Assembly: GCF_010183535.1 (NCBI RefSeq)
Contig: NC_071331.1
Coordinates: 17,732,001-17,796,000 of the forward strand
From: Caenorhabditis remanei
Lineage: Eukaryota; Nematoda; Chromadorea; Rhabditida; Rhabditidae
Length of the DNA stretch: 64,000 nucleotides
Reading direction: 5' to 3'
Part shown: positions 36,346 to 50,399 of the stretch, piece by piece
How positions within the stretch are numbered: the first letter of the stretch is position 1
Layout: each line of letters begins with the position of its first letter
Notes under the pieces: model-generated
What the model was told of the DNA's origin: nothing
What the model saw: the letters and a program-made list of their open reading frames with translations, nothing else
The model's database searches: none
Program-made: the position numbers and the translations under genes

Positions 36346-39300
36346 ATTGGTCTCTCAAATCTTTCTGAAATTACAAAGTGTGACTCCGTTCAACAGAACG
36401 GACGTGCTAAAAGCACTCAAAATCTTCCTAATTTTCTCTTCTGATGTGACTCCACTTCCCCACGTGTCTTCTCAAGTTGTGATAATATGTTGTTCATGAC
36501 ACAAACCTCATTTTATGTCAAAGAACCAAGACGTTTCATGTCATGAGGTCAGAGATTCGTAACAAACTCTCTCAGGATACGTGAGCCATGATAGAGAAGC
36601 ACAGGAAATTTGCAGGATGAGCGTCAGTGAGGAGCAGAGTCATAAGCGGATTTACAAGGATAGTTTTAGCAAATCCAGCTAGTCTCACACTTTGAGCATG
36701 TTCTCGAGATTCTCATAAACTTTTATGTATCCATCCATGAGTACAAACATATAAACAAGATTCTGAATTCTCTCCCATGTGGATAAAGTGGTTTGTCGGA
36801 GAACTCAATCTAGCGTCATTTCTCTCCAAACTTGATTATGATGAAGAAAAAAACATTCGTCTGTTTCTGATCTCTTTCAGATTGACTTTTGCTCTTTTTC
36901 ATTAGGTCGAGGTGGTTGAAATAGACCCCTTCTCATCAGAAAAAAGTTCTGAAATTTTCTATTTTCGACTTCTTTACACATTGTAACGTGGCAACAAGAA
37001 GACTTCCGCTTCACCTCGAAAAATGTTCTAATGAGCAATGAGACGTCTCTATTTTCTTATTCTGCTCCGTCAGAATTCAACAATTTTTCCAATTTGAAAT
37101 TCACGTCTCACACACTCGAAAAATTTCTAGTTTCGAGTATAAATATATATGTTTTGATGTAATTACTAAACATAAGACCAAAACCACTCAAATAAAATAC
37201 ACAACACATGTGATATATTAAAAACAGGAAGACGTCGGTCAGGCATTTCCCCGGTTTGCTCTTTTGCCTCCCAGGGGCTCCCTCCTCTATTCCATTTTCA
37301 TTCGTTCCAAGTTTTCATTTCATTAACGTCTTCTTCTAGATTCGTCTCTTTTTGTCTCTTTTTTCATCAAAAAGTCATCTGAGACTCCGCCCTTTTTCCT
37401 AGGACACCTCCTGTTTTTGATCAACGAACTTTCGAAAACGATTCTACGGTAGTCTGCAGGAGGCGGAGTCTTCTGACTTTTCAAGACGAACCCGATTCAT
37501 TGTTTTCACTCAAATTTCTTCTTTTTCTTCTTTTCCCACTTCTGACTTTTAAAGCTCAAGAATACGTTTTGGAAGGTAAGTCTATCTTGGAGTTTTTACG
37601 TCTTCTGAGATATTTTCAGCAACCAGAACTTGGCAAACATGTCTCATTTATGTACATGAGAGTAGTTTAGGATTACGGAAACAATGTGGTTTGGCTTTTT
37701 GTTCTTTGAGATTTTATGAGAGTTCAAGAAATTATATGTAGAGTTGTCTAATGATGTAAGTGCGCTCTAATGATAGCATACAGGTTTGAGTTTCAGAGAA
37801 CTGAATAACAAAAGGTGTCTGCATAGTGTAGACTTACAAGATTTTCTGTGGATTAAGGGGTAAGCTGGTCAACACCATTTCAAAGCGCTGGCTTTTCAAA
37901 CCCAAGGCGTTTTAAAACCAAAGTAACTGAAATAATTCAATTAAAACTTCATAACCCTTTGTTCCCCTCACTCTTGCTTGGTATCTGGTTTTGAACCGTC
38001 TCAAAACGGCTCTATTCGGAATGTCTTCAGATTCAGTCCCTGGACTTCTCAACCAAGATCTCTGCCCCAAACTCCCAAAATGCAAACCCAAAATCCCAAA
38101 AAAAACTCAAAAAACCCACGTGCCTTCTCTCTTCTTAAATCTCTTTTTCCACCAAACTTTTCTGTGGAATTTCTTTCAAAAAATCCGTTTTTTTGCAATG
38201 TCCATTGACCCTCCGAAGAAAGAACTCATCTAAAATGTGCAACATTGCACGTTCCAAATTCGATTTCCGAACCCAATCTGTGCTTCTCTCTTTTCCCCGT
38301 TTCCGACATGTTTTACTCATCTTTGAGATCTCTCTTTATCCCACTACAAACATTTTGAGTATATTTACCAATTGACAGTTTTATTTTTTATTTGCCAACT
38401 GAAAGTTCGTTCAATCCTGTAGATACCATGTAGCCTCAAAGAGCAGGATGGTATGGGAGTTTATAGGAATCTGAATTCAGAAGTTCTGGAAGGGGAGTGA
38501 CTGGAACAAAGAAACCCGGAAAAAGGACAAAAAGTTCATTTAGAGAAGAGGGAAAACTCGTCTTCTTTTCCATTTCCGATGAACTTTTTTTCTATTCTTC
38601 TCAGAAGACAAAGAGTCCTTTTAATCTGTGTTTTCTTCTTCTTCCCATTTTTCAATTTCCGTGAAACGCTTCCAATTCTGGAGACGTCTTCTTCTTCTGA
38701 AGACGTTTTTATATTACTCCAGATGACGTGGCACTTCTCCACTTTTTATGGATTCTTGCAAAACCCGAATTCTTGCAGATGACGTTCCTGAAAAGGGTAT
38801 AACTTCTGATAATTCAGAATTCTCATGAAATTATGACTGGTGAGAAAATATGAGCAATTTTTACGATTTTCAATAACCCAGAATTATTTGAAATTTTTTC
38901 GTCGAGTTCGCTCATTTTCCATTTTCGCATGACTGCATAACATTTTCGGATTTTATTATTTTTTCAAAGACCTGTTGTCATGGTAAACAAAACTTTCGGA
39001 ATCTGATATTAGGGGTGATGAAGAGGTGATTTCATTTTTTGTAGACTCCATTATGGTTTCGAAATGTCTCGCATACTCGACTCAAGTCGATGAGACATCT
39101 ACCTTGAAACATTTGTTATGACTCAAAACCTCCTTGAAGTTTCTCAAACTATTCAAAAGAACCCCCTTTTTCCCATAATTTTCTCATTTTGCCAACATAA
39201 TTCGTTTGCAATTATTCCGAACTCTTCACTATCCTCTCCTAAAGTGTCAATTCCATTCTCTCTTTGTTCTCTTCTTTGTTCCTAAATTGTTTCTCAGAAT

Positions 39301-42300
39301 TTCAAATTGTGCAAAAAATGGAGAGGCGTCATGAGAAGACAAAGGATTAAAAAAGACGAATGAATAGGATCAAAAGTTTCATCAGAAGAGAATAGAAAAA
39401 AACAAAAAAAGGCAACTATTGGCTCTTTTTAGGAATGATCGGAGCTCACTTTATGAGTTTTTGTTGCTTTTTTTGTGGTTGCAAGGGTTCGGAGATGGTT
39501 TTTCGGTACGATTTTTTTTTCAAATTTAGTGTTTTATTATCACTTTTCTTCGATAAGCTCGGCAGCAAAAACCTCATTAAAATCTCCCCCCGGTACCTTT
39601 CTCAAACTCATAACCACTGAAAAATTGAAAGTTCATATTGTGGTCCTTTCATCGTGTTGCCATATTCTCTCTCTGCTCCTTTCAAAGCACATTTCTCTCC
39701 ATCATCATTTCACCATGAAAGAAAAGTACACAACTAGTTAAGTATCAGATTTCGATTGGACATCTCGAATGTCATGACTTTTTATGTGTAGATAGAGATA
39801 GAGAGAAAGAGAGAAATGCAAATCGGAAACTTTTGACCTGAAATAATGTGCAAAATACCGGAAATTGAAAAGATATATTGGGAATAAATAGAGTGAAAGG
39901 ATATGCTTGTGTTTTGAGAGTTAGCCGAGAGTGTAGTCAGAATCTCATAAGTTTCTTTTCCAGTTTTTATAGATGGTTTCTGCTTTAAAAGTACATTTTC
40001 TGGATTGAACCAATGATTGAATTCAGAAACTTGACGCTTTTACCTACGCATTACCTCATTGACTTTTACTTTTCACGGGAAAATAGGAAAATAAAAACGT
40101 GTTCGGTTTCACACTTTGAGTAGATCAAATGATTCAAATAGTAGATGACTGAATGCCTGAAACAGTAGTAAAAACATGAGTATGCTTCTAATTACAAATA
40201 AAACAATAATCTCGAAACATGTATCGTATTAACGCCGGGTTTCCAGATGTCTCGGTTTCCAGAATGCCCCGGAACCAAGTCTCCATTCCATTTTCAGAAA
40301 ACAAAAGTTCAAATAATCAAGAAGCTCAAAGAACATTCATGAAACCCTTCGATGATCTTCATTGTGCACAAAAGCATGGCGTTGAGAAAGTTTCAATGAC
40401 CAAACTCTCCTTTTTTGAAACCTCATTTCCTCTTAAACAGTTGATTTGGACATTGCTTTGATGGTCGAGATAGCACCGTTATATTTTTGGAAAGAGATAA
40501 TATCTCAGCTGAAAATAAGTACCGGCATGGACTAAAAAATAAGTATTTATGCTCAAAAGTTCAAAAAGCCAACAAAAAGTGTTCTATCATTTCATCTTTT
40601 TCTTATCCTAATCACAATTTGTCTCCTCTCCCGTCCCGTGGGGACCTCTTGGAGTCCAGACGTTCTTTGAAATGCCTCTAGACAACTGAGGAGAAGCGGC
40701 ATCTCTTTCCAGTTTCTCTCCGTGTTTTGGTTTGATAAATGAGCAGTTTTGAGGGGGGATTGATGAGTCGGAACGAGATCTTCTTTTATACATTCCAGAC
40801 GTTTCTAGGAATAGTTCCTGGTTTGGGGATATTCAGCTGAATGTTTTTGCAGAATTTTGTAGTTTTTGAAGCTTTTTATTTATTCAAGAGTGTGGGCTAA
40901 GTTTTGAATGGAGATCCAATTTTGAGAAGCGCATGTTTTGTGCAAAAAGGGAGTGAACTTCGATTTTCGAATTAATTGACTCTAGAAGAACTTTTTATAA
41001 AGATTCTCAAACTATTTGACTCTAAAACAGAAAACAGGAAAAATGTGGTCTGTTCACTCACATGTCTCCTTCGTTTTTTCTCATTCTGATGCTCATCGCT
41101 TCGTATTTCAAATTCCAAACATCACCCTCATTTAGCCATCTTTACTGAAAACTTGCTCTTAATTTCTTTAAGAAAAAACATTGATCTATCGTCTTCGATC
41201 CGTTTTCTTGTTTTTCTCTTCTGCTTCTTTCAATCAAATGAATCATCCCTTCTGGCAACAAGAGTCCTTTTCCTGATTACCACAATTTGATGTGGAGGAG
41301 GGACTCGGCTCTTTCTGTCCATTCAATTATACGAGGAGCTTAGCACTTTTTCCAGAAGACACAGAACTCTTCCCCTTTTTCTCATTTTGGACACCCCCAG
41401 GCCGACATAGACCTTATTTTCATTTGCTAGGCGGTCTAGTCGGGAAGAAATTCATTTGGATTTGAATCTATTTTTAGAGATCTTTGGATGATCATTTTTG
41501 ACCAATACACCGTTTTAATTTTTTTGGCTTTCTTAATCTTTGTTTCTACCTTTAATGAAAGAGTTTCAATGAACACCACCGTATAATCAGAACTGAAACC
41601 TGTTACAATCAGTCAAAAAGAAACTGGAACATCCCGGCACCTGGGTCAGAGTCTACCGGTGTGTTCTGAAGAAACATCTGGAAAATCTCGAAAGTCTTGT
41701 ATTCGTCCGAAATTAAGCTAAAACTGTCAATTTCAGAAATCAGAACCGTCTCTCAAAATATCTTTCTCACAAACCCTAGTATGATAGGATTCCTACCAAA
41801 CTTTAATGGAAGCAGCCACTATTTGAATACAGTTTTGATCTGCCGAGCTTCTTTTCAGCATCTCGGTTGGTCCAACCATCCCTAACTACCCCGAGTCCAA
41901 AAGAATCGAGCCATTTACCCTCCAATCAACCTATAAACTCTAAACCAGTTCCGGTTCCCACCAACTCATCCTCTTCTAATCTTCTTACAAAATCTTGTTG
42001 TTTTCTTCCATTTGTAACCAATTAACCCCGCCTCTCTACACTGTGACGTAGAACAAATGCACTTATAATCTTGAAAGTTTTCATAACTTTTTTTGATGAG
42101 GTCAATTTGAATTCTATTTTCGAATGTTTACATGCACTTCTGCTTCTTTTTTTGACGGCTTCTCATCACATTTTGCAACATAAATTCGATCATCGTCCTC
42201 TCCCTCTTTCTTGGATAACTCTTGACCTCGAAACTAGAAAAATTTCATGACAAATTCTTCCGAATTCTCAAGAGAAAGAAAATGAAAAATACAAGGACGG

Positions 42301-42617
42301 GAGTGGTCCTTTAATTGAAATGGATCATAAGATCCTCACTTCTAAACCAGGACATAGTGGGGGCCCTGTGGAAAGAAGGAAGACAGCACACTTCTCATTT
42401 TACGACCACCTCCTTCTTGCCCATCCGTGAGAGAGACTTTTCTCTCTCCCCGCCCCATTCGACGCCTTTTTTTGTGAGTGTTGAGGCGCACGCACGCAAC
42501 AAGAGAAACCGAAAAACTCTATTGTGTTCAGTTTGATTGCTGCTGAAATTCTGAATTCTGAATTGCTGGAATCTTTGAGAAGCTGAAATCTTTTGGAAAG
42601 CTGAAAATATTCTGAAA
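36346..42617. other. Non-coding stretch, part 2 (upstream of globin)
   Basis: More than 6 kb without recognisable coding sequence: open frames are under 90 codons, lack motifs and do not join by in-phase splicing. The DNA has pyrimidine-rich tracts. It may hold regulatory elements of the globin gene. Confidence 0.45.
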
Positions 42618-45600
42618 ATGTGTGACCCACTGGATGTCAAGCTTGTCATTACGGTATGTCGTGAAACGGGAAATTTTATTTTGGGATGGAAAATTGGGAT
42701 GGAGAATGGGTGAAAAAAGGTTCGAGGGAAGGGATACTGTAGTTTTGTTTGAGAGAACTTCAGAACCAGAATAGTGGGATTCTATTTCATACAGCTACAG
42801 TAAGATATGTTTTGAGTTACCAATAATCGAGACCCCAACTTTGATCTCCAATTACTTCCTAAGCAGCACTAGACGAGTCTGGTCTATTTCAACCCCAGAA
42901 TTGCAATCCTTGAACTCCGATCATCGTCTTCCTCCCAAAATAAGGCCAATTCTTTATTTGTCCTAAGGTTTCCTTCCTCTTCTTCCCCCATTTCATCTCT
43001 CTTTTTCTTCCTCCTCTATCCATCGATGATGACTCCAATAGACTCCAGAACATGCCTCCAATTATCTCGTTTTTCTCCTCCATTTTCTTCTTTTCATGTT
43101 GCAGAAAAAGTGACTAACTTGTCATATTGTGCAAGTACCCTGCGGCAAGAAAAAGAAGAAAAAAGAGAGTCAAAGGTAAACACGTGGAAAGAGAAAGATA
43201 GGGATTTTTTGGAGAGGCGTGGGAACTCGGAACCCGAATTTCATGATTTTCAATCTTTTTCAACCTCCAAATACAAGTGTTTCCCTTGTTTCCAATTTTG
43301 GAAGAATATGAAATGAGAGAAAAGCAAGAAAAAATGTTGCATGAATCACGGAGGCAGTTCGGTATGGGATAGAAGGATACTTGAGGTTTTTTTGGGAACA
43401 AAGATCTAGTTTTGAAAAAGAAGATAAAGCTGAGAGGAGAATTGTATCATTATCAACGATATAAAAGTAATTGGTTGACGATTATCAAGTTATCCGATAC
43501 CAAGTTATCCGTTAGAACTACGGTTTTGTAGCTTTCAACTTTTTAAAACAGAACTTCCCTGAAGGACACCTGACTGAAGTAAAAAGAAGCTGTATCTGTA
43601 TAGAAAGAGATTGTAAAAATACGTTGTCTACTACAAAAGTGAAACTCTAGATTTTATTTACACATTCTGCACAATTTGAAATGATGGCTCTGCAAAAAAG
43701 CGCTCTGAAAATTAATAATGTTCCACCAAAAATTACAAAACTCCTTTCCAAACAGTACTGTAATCCATAATTTGAAAGATCAGAGGGGAAAGGAATTAGA
43801 ATGCAATCATTATTATTTTGAATTTAATCCGAATTTCAGAGATTTCTTATTCTCAGAAGTTGGAAAAATACCTGAAGTGGGATCATAACTAGTTGAGAGT
43901 AAACCGAACAGAAAAAACACTTATCCATTCTATATAACGATTGTACTCATTTTTCTGTAACTTTTACAACAATCTCATCTTCCCAACCACTCCTTCTACA
44001 ATTTTTCTCATTTTTTTCTATTTCAGGAGATCGAAGACATGGCACCCGCCGCAATCTCTTGGTATTGCTTCACACAAGAGGAGAAGAATGATCTGGAACA
44101 CTCTTGGAGTCTGGTTGAAGCAAAAAAGAATCACATTGCTTGTGATATCTATGAGATGATTTTCAATCAGGTTTGTCTCTTTTCGTTTTCCAGAACTTTG
44201 GTTGCACAGTTGTGGACCTCGTGACGCCCCTCCTTCCGTCAACATTACTTTTTGATTACTCTTCTCAAGGGTCCTTTTCAATTTCCTTCTTTTACCAATT
44301 TCCTTAATTCTTCTGCAAGAAAATGGAGCAATGAGAGCTCACAGAAATCAACTAATCATCTGATCTCTGACCCAAATGAGCATGATATTTCAGTGTCCGG
44401 AAGCTCGTCGATTATTTCCAAAATTGAAATTCGTTGGATCGAAACCAGATCGGAAGAATAATGAATTCGCGTTCCAAGCGATGCGTTTCATGCAGGTAAA
44501 CAGGCAGAATTTAAGGATAGAGCAAATGAAGAATTCGAAGTTTACAGGTCATCGAAGGAGCAGTCAAAGCACTCGACCATCTCACTTCACTTGATGTGAT
44601 TTTGGACAACCTGGGAAGACGACATGGAAAACTTGAAGTCAATGGAAAATTCAGGTAACAAGAGGATTACTGTAGTTTCGAGGGGAAAATAACTCACTAA
44701 AATTTTAGATGAATTATCTCAAAGTTTTTTATTGAAAAACTCGCAAAAAATATGCTATTTTTTCCAGATAATATAGAAATTCAGTTTTTTGAAAACATCT
44801 AATTTGCATTTCTGGACAGATATAAAAAGCTATACAGATTTTGACTATGCTACAAAATTTTTAACTTTCAACAAGGCGTTCGAATTAATTTTTGAGCATT
44901 TTGTCACTTTTGGGCACTTTTGAACGGTTTTGAGCTTGGAGACAATTTTTCCAAAAATTTGGTTTTCAAGGCCATGGGTGGAAAACTCAGCCATTAATTG
45001 AAGTTGACATTTTCCTTCGTTTTTCATGTTTTTGATGCACTTTCCAGCTGAAAACCATCAAAACCACCCCGAGGACTACTTTTTCCAAAAATGTTGGTTT
45101 CTAGGCCTCGAGTCGGAAAACTCGGCCATGAACCAAAGCGGTAGTGTTTTTGGAGAGCTCACAAACTTCCAAACCTGAAATATTTGAAATTTATTCAACA
45201 CAGAACATTTATTACCTCGCTCCTATTATTACTTCCTTCTTGATTTCCCCATGAATTCCCCCTAACCCACCCAATTTCCAGATCCTACTACTGGTCAGTG
45301 TTCCTCGAATGCTCAATTTATTGCCTTCGTCATGCATTTTCGAAAAGGATGAACGACAAAGAAGTGGATCACGTCATCATTCTCTGGAGATATCTTTTAC
45401 GTGATGTCATGAAGAAAATTAAGGTAATCCCTTCTAAAAAAGACATAAAGAAATGACACAAGGTTTTGAGGTCATAGGTATTTTGAGAAAAAGGGAACAC
45501 TGACTAGACAAAAATAATAAAAAATACACAGTTGAATACAATAATGACGTTATTTTCAGGCTGGAACAACAGCAGATATCGCTCACAGAATGCATCAAAT

Positions 45601-45827
45601 GAGTATTGATGACTCGAGAAAATACTCACTTCCAGCAATACAACACAAGGAATCAAATGCTTCGTCAGCAGGTGTAAGTTGTGTAGAAAGTTTCAAAGAA
45701 AGGATCTTGTATCTCGTAGAATCTTGAGTTTCATTTCTAAATTCAAACATTTCTTCAGGATCCAAATGCTTCTAAAAATCGACCACGCATACCTTATTCT
45801 ACAAATATTATTACAGACCGACTTTGA
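42618..45827 (+). CDS. Globin (nematode GLB family)
   Basis: Seven exons, 42618-42653, 44027-44170, 44394-44495, 44548-44654, 45282-45423, 45560-45673, 45759-45827, encoding 237 aa. The globin fold is recognisable from ISWYCFTQEEKNDLEHSW (A helix), LFPKLKF with the CD1 phenylalanine, and LGRRH, in which His120 is the likely proximal F8 ligand. Distal E7 cannot be fixed, Gln88 being a candidate. An N-terminal extension (about 25 residues) and a polar C-terminal tail go beyond a minimal globin, as in many worm globins that act as sensors. Intron 1 is 1.4 kb. An alternative last exon (45817-45840, ends TDFDDIL) also joins in phase. AATAAA at 46082-46087. Confidence 0.88.
44930..45140. repeat. 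Two diverged repeat units in a globin intron
   Basis: About 75-bp units sharing TTTTTCCAAAAAT, TTGGTTT and GGAAAACTC occur at about 44935-45002 and 45063-45140 in the same orientation. They look like an old tandem or dispersed repeat. Confidence 0.45.
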
Positions 45828-46115
45828 CGATATTCTCTAAGAGCATCTCTCCACTTCTTCTGGCCATTTCTCACTCTCTCACTCACCCACTGAAATTCCG
45901 GGGCTTCTATTTTCACAGTTTTTGTCGATTTTCCTTTTTAAGTTTTTCACCCTTTTGCACCATTCACTCCCTTATACTCTCTTTGCTAATAATTATATTT
46001 AAATATTCAGAATAACTTTATTTACCCTTCAAATCATCTGTGGCTCATTGCATTGAGCATCTTTTTCCGTAAACTTTAAATAATAAAAATGATTCATAAA
46101 AATCTCTGAATGAAT

Positions 46116-49100
46116 TCAAATCGCAGTTTCATACATCAACGGAACGAAGTTGTTGTGAAGACGCATTGGTTCCTCCTTAGGGATCTCACGAAGCTTCACA
46201 ATTTGTGATCTGAAATTTCGACACTTTTCTAGTATACCGTCCCGATGAAAACCACTTACTTCTGAGGAATAGTCTTTGCTTCTTTCTTACATCCACACAG
46301 TTTCTGAATGCAGCAGGTGACCAGAAACAGCAAACAAAATCCGAGGAGAATAGCGAATCCGGCAGCTGGAAATTTGTGGTTGATTACATATCTATATAGT
46401 TTCTTGGTATTCAGGCTCACCTAATTTGAAGGACAACGTGAAACTGATCACTGGCACGCAAATCATTGACATACTGTAACACCGATTCTCGTAGAAACAG
46501 TCACTGCGACGGTAGTAGAACTGGAAGACGCATTCTTTCTGAATAGTTCAATTTTGTGTGATATGAATCCTGCTTTTGGTTTATGAAACCTCGTCATAAA
46601 ATATCCAATCATCATTTGGTACTTGACAGTTAACCAATGTCTGAGTCTTAATAAGAAACTCATGAGGGTCAATCCAACATTCCATCGGAGGGTTTTGGCA
46701 GTTGACGAGATTTCCGTGAAGTTGGTGAATTACATTGTCCACGATTCCCTGAAACAAATGGAATGATAGAATGGATTATTTTCGGTGGTGAAAACTTTTT
46801 TGGCAAATGGAGGATACACAAAACCTTTTTACTTTTTTCTACAATGTGCTTTGGATAGGTATTTTTTAAAGTATGTTTCCGTGCCTCAGATACTTTTGAA
46901 GTAGAGTACATGTAATATATGCGCACCCGCTAGCAAGAGTTTGGAGCATCCTATCTTGGCCGTCTTTAAAGATATGAAAATTATTTCAACAGAAAAAATG
47001 TTGTATAAATATTAAGCTATATTTTGTCAGTAAACAGTTTTTTGATATTTCCTTTGGGAACCAAGATATACCGCTACGAACAGGGACATCATGACTTTCA
47101 AAGTTAGCTATTTTTTAATGAAAAGTGTCAAACAAGAACCTACTAAGTTGGAGCTTGGATACAATAACCTGAGCGGTCACAGCATATTGTTCGAATTGTA
47201 GAGCACCCTCTTCGAAGAATTCCGAATTCTTTTAAAAAACAGCCCATTTTTCAGGAATCTCTCTTTATCCAAAAGTACACCCCAGTTATTTTCAGACATC
47301 ACCGGTCCCGATGTTTCAATTTTCTTTTCTGAAAACATGTTTTTCTGATCATTTCCCCCGGTCTTAACCACTCCAATCCCTTCGGAATCATTGCTCTATC
47401 CCTTCCGGCCCCAAACGAGCTTTTACTGGAAGACTACGATTTGCACCACAAAAAAACGAGAGCTAGTTGATCAATTTAGCCTCGTAATCGAATCAATTTC
47501 ATGCCAATTCTCACATCATTCCAGATCAAAATCTAATAGATTAAAGGAGAGTCTAAAGTACGTATTCAGGAATGACTGGAGAGGAAAAAGAAACAAAGTG
47601 GAGTTTGTTCCAGCGATGTTTCTTTTTTTGGAGATTGATCCGTCATGACATATTCTCTTGTTTTTCCATATTTTCAGGCTTCAATGCCTACTCTTGATCT
47701 CTTTTCTTCGTGCCGGTTCGTATCGTACAGAGTACATCCCAAACACGCTTAATCACTGACCTAAATCTGTAGGGATCAATTTTGTTCCGAAAACTTCAAT
47801 TCCAATCCTACATCCTCTCATATCGAAAAACACCTGTAAACCGCCTACTTTCGACGCCTGATCTTACAAAAGGTTACCGTTTTTCTTTCTAGCCGATAGA
47901 ATAATAAACAATTAGTCAAAAGAATTCTAGATGCAGCTGGATTGACGAAAGGCAAAAAATAATTTAATTTTTGCTTTTTTAAAGGTTTTTTTCTTTTTGT
48001 CGACGTAGGGGCTCGAGTTTATTGAATTCAAAAGGGTAATATTTCCAGATAATTTTGAGATTTGCACGCTGCTAGAATGACACGTATGCTAGAGTTAACT
48101 GCTGAGGCCCTGAAATATACCCGATGTCGTTCAGATTCAGATTATTAAAGGTTCCACATCCCAACAGTACCGTAGTCCATCTGACCCAGACCCTAAACAC
48201 TTTTCACACTTAACCTGTCGTCAACACCTCAACACTTGAGAGCTTCCATCCGCAATTCCGCCCCTTCAGCCACATGTCGCACAAAACAACAAATTGACGG
48301 TGTAAAGATGCGCAAGACTATCGTAAATCAAACCGGACGCCTTTGAAACCTAAAATCAGTAAACAAAAAGGACGTTGCTTACTAGTTTCAAAGGTTGGTG
48401 TAACAGGGGTTTAGGCCTGGACAACCAGAGCACAAACTACGCCTAGGTGAGTCGGAGCACACGATTGCGCCAACGTTCACCAATACTCCAATGCACAAGG
48501 CACATCCACCGATTGCGCACACTGCGCAAGACAACAACAAAACAACAACAAGAGAGAGTGAGAGGGCGGATGAGAAAAGTGGTCGGGAGATTGGAGTAAG
48601 GGAAACATAATTAGTTATACGAGCATGGAGACTGGTCCATATATGGAATGTCACCATATTTGGTAATGTCAAGCTGCGCTAGAATCTATTATCAACTGCT
48701 CGGATTGCGTAATGTCCTGATATTTGAGGTAAGTATTTTAAACAAAGTTTTGGATATTGAATTCCGAATTCGGATTCCTAATATGGAGAATTGAACTTTT
48801 TCGAGGTTTCTGACATACACTAACTTGTAATACCGAGACCGACTTGTTGGTATTTTTGTAGTCTATGTTGACCCGATTTAGCATAAAACTAGTGAATACC
48901 AAAATTGAAAATTTCGGTATGTTTTTAAATGTTTTTTTGCCTTTGAAGGTGTTGGATAAACCCGATCCAGGCATGGCTAACAATAGCCAGATTCAGGTTA
49001 GATATTTTTCAGCGTTATTGTAGATTATCGACTATCAGGTTATCGATGTACTTGCTCTAGAGCCTCCTCTAATTCAATCAAATTTGAATTTTCAAGTTGG

Positions 49101-49647
49101 CCAAAATTTCGAGAGAGTCACAAAAACTCTGTCCTCATAACTCCTTATACGGAAAATTTCAAATTTTTGAGAGGTTTCATTTCTCCATGAATGTTGATCC
49201 CAAGACCATTTTTTTATAACATCTTTTTTTTTTATATAACATCACTAACAGTCTTAATAGATCGAAGGTATTATTGGTTTACTATGACTCCTCACTAAGC
49301 CTTTTTTCAAAAACGATTCGAATTTTATGACAATTCAACGTGGAATCTGATCTCTCTTCCCGAAATTTCCTTTTAGGTCTGACCTTCCGAGTTCGGTCAT
49401 CCCGAAGGTCAAACATTCATCAAAACTATGATTTCCAAAGACTGCCCAAACTTTCCCCAACATTTCCCTAGAATTGAAAATCATGGTGCCAAAACTTCCT
49501 CTTGCTTTCTTGTTGTGTTTTTTCTCCCCTACTTACGTCGATCTCGCATGTATAAACCTTCGGGATTTGCTCTGATTGATCCAATCCGAAATAAGCGTCG
49601 ACCAGATTAGCAGAAGCTAAGACGAGAAGTAGAACTCGAAACAACAT
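46116..49647 (-). CDS. Cys-rich single-pass membrane protein, unknown family
   Basis: Five exons on the minus strand, 49647-49537, 46748-46590, 46538-46421, 46365-46260, 46209-46116, encoding 195 aa. Residues 1-18 are a signal peptide (MLFRVLLLVLASANLVDA). Eight cysteines follow in about 115 extracellular residues (TCEID, VNCQ, MECW, VNCQ, KECV, SDCF, NRCY, MICV), enough for four disulfides. One membrane helix (AAGFAILLGFCLLFLVTCC, about residues 130-150) is followed by a juxtamembrane Cys/Lys patch (CGCKK) and a short tail. The first exon is 2.8 kb away from the second; phase and the signal peptide support the link, but it is inferred. I do not recognise the family. It is convergent with the globin gene. 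Confidence 0.72.
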
Positions 49648-50399
49648 GCCTCCAACCGACGGTGGTAAGTGATTCATAATTCTGTTTGGAAGGGAGGAGG
49701 AGATGACACCAAGTGTCTCCATAAGGTGTTTATACATGAGCACATTCTTGCATAAATTCAGTTTTATGGTCAGCGAGAATCGAAAACGACAGGAAAACGA
49801 AAAGAATCGGGAGGGATAGGAAAGGGGAAGCAAACTGACTGAAAATATGCCAAAAACAATGTATAGAACTGATTTGATAAGGATAGAATTATCTGGATCT
49901 GGAAGGGGGAATGCGAGAACTACGAGACAAACGAAGAATGACAACTAGAGGATCGGGCTGCTTGCTGAGGTAAGTAATATGAATATGGGGAATGGAGTAT
50001 CGGGAAATGAGACGATGTGGGGGAGATAAATGAAACAACTCACAGTTAAACATGAAACCCGAGAAGGGGGGAGGAAATGGTACTAACTAGGTAACGAGTG
50101 GATTGAAGATGGTATGGGAGGGAGATCTTTCAGATTCTGAGGGGAAGAAAATTGGGGACTAGGAAACAAAACTTTGACCTACTAACGTTCCTATTATGGG
50201 GGGATTAGTTCCAGAGCGATAAATGATGTAATTTGGTTTTTTGGCCCTCACATAGACACATTCACACACACATCTTAATCCATCTTTTGAAAGGTAATGA
50301 AAAATAATAGAAATAAAAACGGGAGTTGCCAAAATAGCGTCTAGAAGAGAAGCAGGAAGGGGAACGACGTAATAGGGGGTAACTGGACATAACAGTTAT

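Noticed and set aside
48388..48672. 94-codon minus frame with hydrophobic stretch and Cys-rich end
   Set aside because: It sits in the long intron of the Cys-rich membrane gene, has low-complexity sequence and no phase-matched donor; not a convincing exon.
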